From Bacteroidota bacterium (GTDB lineage: Bacteria > Bacteroidota > Bacteroidia > Chitinophagales > Chitinophagaceae), in assembly GCA_023386235.1 (NCBI GenBank), contig JAEWKC010000006.1, positions 62,001-126,000 of the forward strand: a stretch of 64,000 nt of DNA. Direction: 5' to 3'. The position numbers were made by a program, and so were the translations under genes. Below, piece by piece: positions 59,676 through 64,000 of this stretch. Below the pieces are notes generated by a model. The model was not told where the DNA came from and did not search any database. It saw nothing but the letters and a program-made list of their open reading frames with translations. Every line of letters begins with the position of its first letter. The stretch's first letter is position 1.

Positions 59676-60320
59676 ATGAACCAATACCGATTTACATCTA
59701 ACAGCAATTTCCCACCCGTAGTAAAAAATCTGCTGATCATTAATTTTTTAGTTTGGATAGCGCAGTTGGCTTTCGACCGTACTATGGATTTTACACCCCT
59801 CATTGGTTTGTGGCCCATTGACAATCCCAATTTCAGACCCTGGCAGGTAGTTACACACATGTTTGCGCATGCGGCTTATTCACCTGCGGGAGGAGTGCAG
59901 TTTTATCATATATTTTTCAATATGCTGGCTTTGTGGATGTTTGGAAGAGTGCTTGAAAATTTATGGGGTGGTAAAAAGTTTTTGATTTTTTATATGATCT
60001 GTGGATTAGGTGCCGCGGCCGTTCATTTGCTGATGCAATATTATACAGGAGGTGTCAGTCTTGCCGTGGGCGCATCCGGTGCAGTTTATGGTTTGTTGGT
60101 GGCGTTTGCTTTTTTATTTCCCAATACGCCGTTATACCTGATGTTTATTCCCGTACCTATTAAAGCCAAATGGGCTATTACCGGTATTTTAATACTCGAC
60201 CTGGTGTTTGGTTTTTCCAGCGCAAATACAGGAGTGGCACATGCTGCACATATTGGCGGAGCCATTACCGGCTTTTTACTGGTATGGTATTGGCACAAAA
60301 AGGGAAGGAATTTCTTGTAA
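59676..60320 (+). CDS. Rhomboid family intramembrane serine protease (1)
   Basis: A 214-residue six-helix rhomboid protease. The nucleophile is in VGASGAVYGLLVAF (G-x-S-G, Ser about residue 132), and the catalytic His is in AHAAHIGGAITG (about 190); FYHIFFNMLALWMFG carries the conserved His/Asn of helix 2. All catalytic residues are intact. It follows rlmD by 30 bases and precedes a second rhomboid by about 70. Confidence 0.88.
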   Translation: MNQYRFTSNSNFPPVVKNLLIINFLVWIAQLAFDRTMDFTPLIGLWPIDNPNFRPWQVVTHMFAHAAYSPAGGVQFYHIFFNMLALWMFGRVLENLWGGKKFLIFYMICGLGAAAVHLLMQYYTGGVSLAVGASGAVYGLLVAFAFLFPNTPLYLMFIPVPIKAKWAITGILILDLVFGFSSANTGVAHAAHIGGAITGFLLVWYWHKKGRNFL

Positions 60321-60390
60321 GAAAATTTGAAAATAAATAAAAAAATATCCTCAAACTATTCTGATGGAGTAGTAGTGGAGTACCGTACAC

Positions 60391-61227
60391 ATGGAAGCCT
60401 GGCGAAAATCTTTTGTAGATAGAAATGTTGTTTTAAAAATTGCTATTGTAAATGTAGTGATTTACGCGATCATTCTTTTTTGGGAAACTATCAATGGAAT
60501 GCCCCTCACCAAAAATGGTTTGGAAGCACCCTTGCAGGAAGATCAGATTTATCATCCCATAACCTGGATGGCATTGCAGGGTGATTTTTCTGCATTCATT
60601 ACCAAGCCCTGGACAATGCTCACTTTCATGGTTTCGCATGAAAGATTTTTGGCCCTGCTTTCCAATATGATCTGGTTGTGTTTTTTTGGAAGCCTGCTGC
60701 AGGAATTGTTAGGCAATAAGCGCGTAATACCTTTATATATTTATGGAGGATTTTTTGGAGGTATTGTTTATATACTCTTTTGTACCTTAATGGGATTGAA
60801 TTTTTATCTCGCATCGGCTTCATTGTCGGTTTTTGCCATCGCGGCGGCAGCCACTGCAATGGAACCTAATTATAAAGTATTTACATCGTTTAACGGCGGA
60901 TTCTCTCTATGGATTTTAAGCGCAATATATGCTTTGCTTACATTGCTCACTTCTTCGTCGGCCGTGATAGCAGCCCATGTGATGGCTGGTTGCACAGGTT
61001 TGTTTTTCATTAAACAATTACAAAAAGGCAACGACTACGGGCAGTGGATGAATACTATCGGTAGTAAGATCAATGGCGTATTTGACCCCGCTGCAAAAAC
61101 AGGCAACAAGCACATTATTGTTTCTGACGAAGAAAAGCTAAACAAAATTTTGGACAAGATCAGCAATCGTGGAATGTATTCTCTTTCGGCAGAAGAGAAA
61201 AAATTTTTAGATAACAGATCAAAATAA
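60391..61227 (+). CDS. Rhomboid family protein (2), modified active site
   Basis: A 278-residue membrane protein of the rhomboid fold with a soluble C-terminal tail (IIVSDEEKLNKILDKIS, SLSAEEKKFLDNRS) typical of the extra domain found in Bacteroidota rhomboids. The nucleophile loop reads YLASASLSVFAIA instead of GASG: the serine is kept but both glycines are lost. A His is kept in VIAAHVMAGCTGLFF. It may be a pseudoprotease or one with altered specificity. It is 9 bases upstream of pdxH. Confidence 0.75.
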   Translation: MEAWRKSFVDRNVVLKIAIVNVVIYAIILFWETINGMPLTKNGLEAPLQEDQIYHPITWMALQGDFSAFITKPWTMLTFMVSHERFLALLSNMIWLCFFGSLLQELLGNKRVIPLYIYGGFFGGIVYILFCTLMGLNFYLASASLSVFAIAAAATAMEPNYKVFTSFNGGFSLWILSAIYALLTLLTSSSAVIAAHVMAGCTGLFFIKQLQKGNDYGQWMNTIGSKINGVFDPAAKTGNKHIIVSDEEKLNKILDKISNRGMYSLSAEEKKFLDNRSK

Positions 61228-61236
61228 ATTTATATA

Positions 61237-61875
61237 ATGGAAAAGAATATCGGGAATATACGTATAGACTATATGCTGAAAAAGCTGAACGAAGAAGATG
61301 TGCAAAATGAACCTATGAAACAGTTTGATGTATGGTGGAATGAAGCCGTGGAAAGTAAGATCACCGAAGTAAATGCCATGACGATTTCTACTGTTTCCCC
61401 GGAAGGATACCCTTCTTCGCGCATCGTTTTGCTGAAAGATTTTTCTGAAGAAGGGTTTACATTTTTCACTAATTATGATAGTAGAAAAGGGCATCAGATA
61501 GAAGCCAATAACCGTGTTTCTATCGTTTTTTTCTGGAAAGAATTGCAGCGTCAGGTGAATATTGAAGGCTACGCCGAAAAAATTGATGCTGAAAAAAGTG
61601 ATGAGTATTTTCAAATGCGTCCTTACGGAAGCCGCATAGGCGCATGGAGCTCGCCACAAAGCCAGATCATTGAATCAAGAAATGTGCTGGAACAAAATGA
61701 AGAGAATTTTAAAAATCAATACCCCGAATTTGTACCTCGTCCTGCTCATTGGGGTGGGTATATTATCAAACCCGAAAGAGTAGAATTCTGGCAGGGTAGA
61801 AGCAGTCGTCTGCACGATCGTATTGTATATGTGCTGGTAGACAGCCAATGGAAAACTTTTAGAGTAGCGCCTTAA
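61237..61875 (+). CDS. pdxH: Pyridoxamine 5'-phosphate oxidase
   Basis: A 212-residue FMN-dependent oxidase that makes pyridoxal 5'-phosphate from the pyridoxine or pyridoxamine phosphate. Diagnostic segments are MTISTVSPEGYPSSRIVLLK (about 48-67), NYDSRKGHQIEAN (about 85-97), RQVNIEGYAEKI (about 106-117), and the C-terminal RPAHWGGYIIKPERVEFWQG and RLHDRIVY. Length normal for PdxH. Start 9 bases after the previous stop. Confidence 0.94.
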   Translation: MEKNIGNIRIDYMLKKLNEEDVQNEPMKQFDVWWNEAVESKITEVNAMTISTVSPEGYPSSRIVLLKDFSEEGFTFFTNYDSRKGHQIEANNRVSIVFFWKELQRQVNIEGYAEKIDAEKSDEYFQMRPYGSRIGAWSSPQSQIIESRNVLEQNEENFKNQYPEFVPRPAHWGGYIIKPERVEFWQGRSSRLHDRIVYVLVDSQWKTFRVAP

Positions 61876-61898
61876 AATTTTTTTGCTATTTTTAGGGT

Positions 61899-64000
61899 AT
61901 GTTTTTCCTGACAAAACCAAAGATTTTTTCAACAGCGGCACTCATCATTGCTTTGTTTTTGTGCATTGCCGTCAAGGCTCAGTTTACGCTTACAGGAACA
62001 CCGCAGATAGTAAATTTTACCAAAAATACCTATGGTGCCGACAGCAGAAACTGGTCTGTGGCACAGAACAATGACGGCATCTTATTTTTTGGCAACGGCG
62101 AAGGCTTACTCAGCTTTAACGGGGCTAAATGGACAATCAATAAACTGCCCGATAACCAAACGGTAAGAGCGGTAGCCGTGGACAACAATGGGAGAATATT
62201 TACCGGCGGATATGGTGAGTTTGGCTATTGGGAAGCTTTGCCCAAAGGACCGCTTACGTATACATCCTTAAACGCTCAGGTAGAAAAGCCGATTTTCAAA
62301 AAAGAAGAAGTATGGAAAATATTGCCCGCGGCTGACGGCGTTTTTTTTCAGTCTTTTTCGCAATTATACCGTTACAGAAATAATAAAGTTACTTCTATAG
62401 AGCTTCCCGGAAACTTAATGCTGATTTTTTCTATCCGGGGCAAAGATTATATACAGGTATTAGAACGTGGGTTGTATCTGGTGAATAAGGATAATTCGGC
62501 TACTAAAATAAATGGCAGTGATGTTTTTAACGATAAAAAAATTATTTCCATAATACCTTTTATCAACAATTCGGTACTCATAGGTACTGTAAAGCACGGG
62601 TTTTATATTTACGACGGATTTTCTGTTCAGAAGTGGGATTCGGAAGCAGGCGATTTTATTCAGCAAAATGATTTAAATGCAGGCATACAGATTGATGACA
62701 ATCGTTATGCTTTTGGTACTATACAAAACGGATTGATTATCAGTGACGCTCAGGGCCGCATCATTCATCATATCAACCGGCAAAAAGGCTTGCAAAACAA
62801 TACCGTATTGAGCCTGTATAAAGATTTTGCAGGCAATATTGTAGCGCCGCTTGATAATGGAATTGATTATATAGTTATTAATTCGGCACTTACTTTTTTC
62901 AAAGACAATCTGGGCAGAATAGGAGCCAGCTATACCGCTCACCAGCATAATAATCATCTGTACATAGGTTCTAATCACGGATTGTTTAATATGAAAATAG
63001 AAAATGCAAATCCGTTTATGCTTTCCGCTATCAATAAAGTTGATAATATTTCAGAGCAGGTTTGGAGCCTTAGCAAAATTGATGATTTGCTTTTGTGTGG
63101 CAACAATAATGCTACCTATACCGTACAGGACAATAACGCGCAAAAAATATCATCTGTACCCGGCGGCTGGTCAATAGAAAAGCTATTGATAAATCCTGAT
63201 TATCTTATTCAGGGCAGCTATATCGGTATAGCTTTATACGGTAAAGATGCTCATGATAGCTGGCAGTATCTGCGATTACTGGATTCTGCCAACAACATAC
63301 CCGCCAAAAAAATTGTTCAGGACAGTAAAGGAAACCTTTGGATCAAGCATGCCAATAAGGGTGTTTTTCACACTAAAATATATAAAGACCTTCGTTCTGA
63401 TAGTCTGAAACCCGTTGAGATAGAGGATTTGCCCGGCCATCCTACAGAAGATTTATATCTCTTTAGTCTCAATAATAAAGTATATATATCTATCGCCGAA
63501 AAAATTTACAATTATAACTATTCTTCAAATAAGTTTTTGTATGATGAACAAATTTCTAAACAGTTAAAAACGTACACTCCTTTCAATGCATTGATACAAG
63601 ACGGAAATAAAGTAATGATAATAAAAGACAATCATACTATTATTATGCTATCTGCTAGGTTAGACGCCGTACAGGAAATAGTTTCATGGAAACAGGCTAA
63701 CTTTTCTATGGTGAATGCTTTTGAAAATATTCTTCGCCTCAATGACAATCTGTATATCATCTGTGGTGAAGAAGGGTTTTTACTCTATGATAATTATTAT
63801 ACCAATCCGGTTAGCTATCGTCCTCAGTTGTTTATAGATAATATTGAAATCTGGAACGGACAAACCTATGTATACGACAGTACAAAAATAAATACCAGGC
63901 TTTCTTACCGCAATAATGGCGTACGCATGAGTATAGCACATCCCTATTTCGACAGGGATATACTATACAGATACTCCATAAGCACTGACGAAAACGATGA
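61899..64000 (+). CDS. Beta-propeller sensor protein (two-component regulator propeller type), 3' end cut off
   Basis: The visible 700 residues start with a signal peptide (LIIALFLCIAVKAQ) and a long run of propeller blades of the Reg_prop type (e.g. RNWSVAQNNDGILFFGNGEG, WLGL-like GNIVAPLDNGIDYI), leading into a Y_Y_Y-type domain start (LSYRNNGVRMSIAHPYFDR) at the right edge. The missing part would be a transmembrane helix and an output domain (histidine kinase or HTH). This is the periplasmic sensing half of a Bacteroidota sensor regulating surface genes or development. The start is 24 bases after pdxH. Confidence 0.8.
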   Translation, partial: MFFLTKPKIFSTAALIIALFLCIAVKAQFTLTGTPQIVNFTKNTYGADSRNWSVAQNNDGILFFGNGEGLLSFNGAKWTINKLPDNQTVRAVAVDNNGRIFTGGYGEFGYWEALPKGPLTYTSLNAQVEKPIFKKEEVWKILPAADGVFFQSFSQLYRYRNNKVTSIELPGNLMLIFSIRGKDYIQVLERGLYLVNKDNSATKINGSDVFNDKKIISIIPFINNSVLIGTVKHGFYIYDGFSVQKWDSEAGDFIQQNDLNAGIQIDDNRYAFGTIQNGLIISDAQGRIIHHINRQKGLQNNTVLSLYKDFAGNIVAPLDNGIDYIVINSALTFFKDNLGRIGASYTAHQHNNHLYIGSNHGLFNMKIENANPFMLSAINKVDNISEQVWSLSKIDDLLLCGNNNATYTVQDNNAQKISSVPGGWSIEKLLINPDYLIQGSYIGIALYGKDAHDSWQYLRLLDSANNIPAKKIVQDSKGNLWIKHANKGVFHTKIYKDLRSDSLKPVEIEDLPGHPTEDLYLFSLNNKVYISIAEKIYNYNYSSNKFLYDEQISKQLKTYTPFNALIQDGNKVMIIKDNHTIIMLSARLDAVQEIVSWKQANFSMVNAFENILRLNDNLYIICGEEGFLLYDNYYTNPVSYRPQLFIDNIEIWNGQTYVYDSTKINTRLSYRNNGVRMSIAHPYFDRDILYRYSISTDEND

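Noticed and set aside
1..64000. CRISPR arrays, rRNA operons, insertion sequences or prophage
   Set aside because: No regularly spaced repeats with unique spacers, no rRNA-like sequence and no transposase, integrase or phage structural protein was recognised among the genes.

Overview
The window looks like a chromosomal segment of a member of the Bacteroidota, most likely a Chitinophagaceae-type soil or freshwater organism. Supporting evidence seen here: many TAnnTTTG -7 promoter elements (one with a TTTG element 19 bp upstream, in front of the tRNA), A-rich leaders with weak Shine-Dalgarno sites, a succinyl/acetyl-ornithine style arginine operon, a fused cbb3 oxidase subunit N-O gene with ccoS/ccoQ/ccoP/ccoG/fixH, a type IX secretion C-terminal tail, a NagB-PIG-L fusion and a Bacteroidota-type long IspH. 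The GC content is moderate. No phage, insertion sequence, CRISPR array or rRNA was seen.

Layout. 1-4755 (minus): arginine biosynthesis operon GNAT-argG-argC-argD-argF (argF cut by the left edge). 5149-5311: tRNA-Val with promoter and terminator. 5312-6640: a low-coding-density patch with a frameshifted small ORF, a repeat hairpin and an unrecognised ORF. 6640-10941 (minus): dienelactone hydrolase, exonuclease/GIY-YIG fusion, NAD(P)-binding epimerase with a Crp-type regulator, and a decayed metallophosphoesterase. 11130-13325 (plus): lipA behind a strong palindromic operator candidate, then a TlpA-like oxidoreductase. 13400-19345: SLC10-like transporter, HPF/RaiA, L,D-transpeptidase-like protein, a SpoU methyltransferase divergent (3 nt apart) from an Omp85 protein, and a small barrel protein. 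19340-21366 (minus): translationally coupled radical-SAM plus DUF4130 pair, a widespread but functionally unresolved nucleic-acid modification/repair system. 21480-27807 (plus): CPBP protease, hisF-hisIE-thioredoxin, a stress-type glycine-zipper protein, aspS and a membrane protein. 27888-30086 (minus): a BspA-like repeat surface protein gene ruined by three separate lesions. 30253-32662: DUF456 protein, repeat cluster, trpS, deoxynucleoside kinase. 32659-39226 (minus): cbb3 oxidase genes ccoS-ccoNO-ccoQ-ccoP, then ccoG-fixH-TauE/SafE protein behind an intervening terminator. 39303-44507 (minus): ornithine aminotransferase, lipoprotein, an arginase-fold protein lacking metal ligands, subtilisin-like protease. 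44749-57840: ispH, dcd, phosphopantetheinyl transferase, aroE with a ComA-like synthase, TPR protein, GH84 hexosaminidase, dprA, M23 peptidase, DJ-1/PfpI protein and nagB-PIG-L. 58227-64000 (plus): rlmD, two tandem rhomboid-family proteins, pdxH and the 5' part of a large propeller sensor protein cut by the right edge.

How it works together. Most of the window is core metabolism and envelope biology: arginine, histidine, lipoate and isoprenoid synthesis; tRNA charging; microaerobic respiration; and glucosamine salvage (GH84 plus NagB). Accessory signals are three families of short dispersed hairpin repeats (one copy supplies the C-terminal codons of a transporter), three broken genes, several symmetric operator-like sites placed on promoters, and the radical-SAM/DUF4130 pair, which I consider the most promising poorly described system here.
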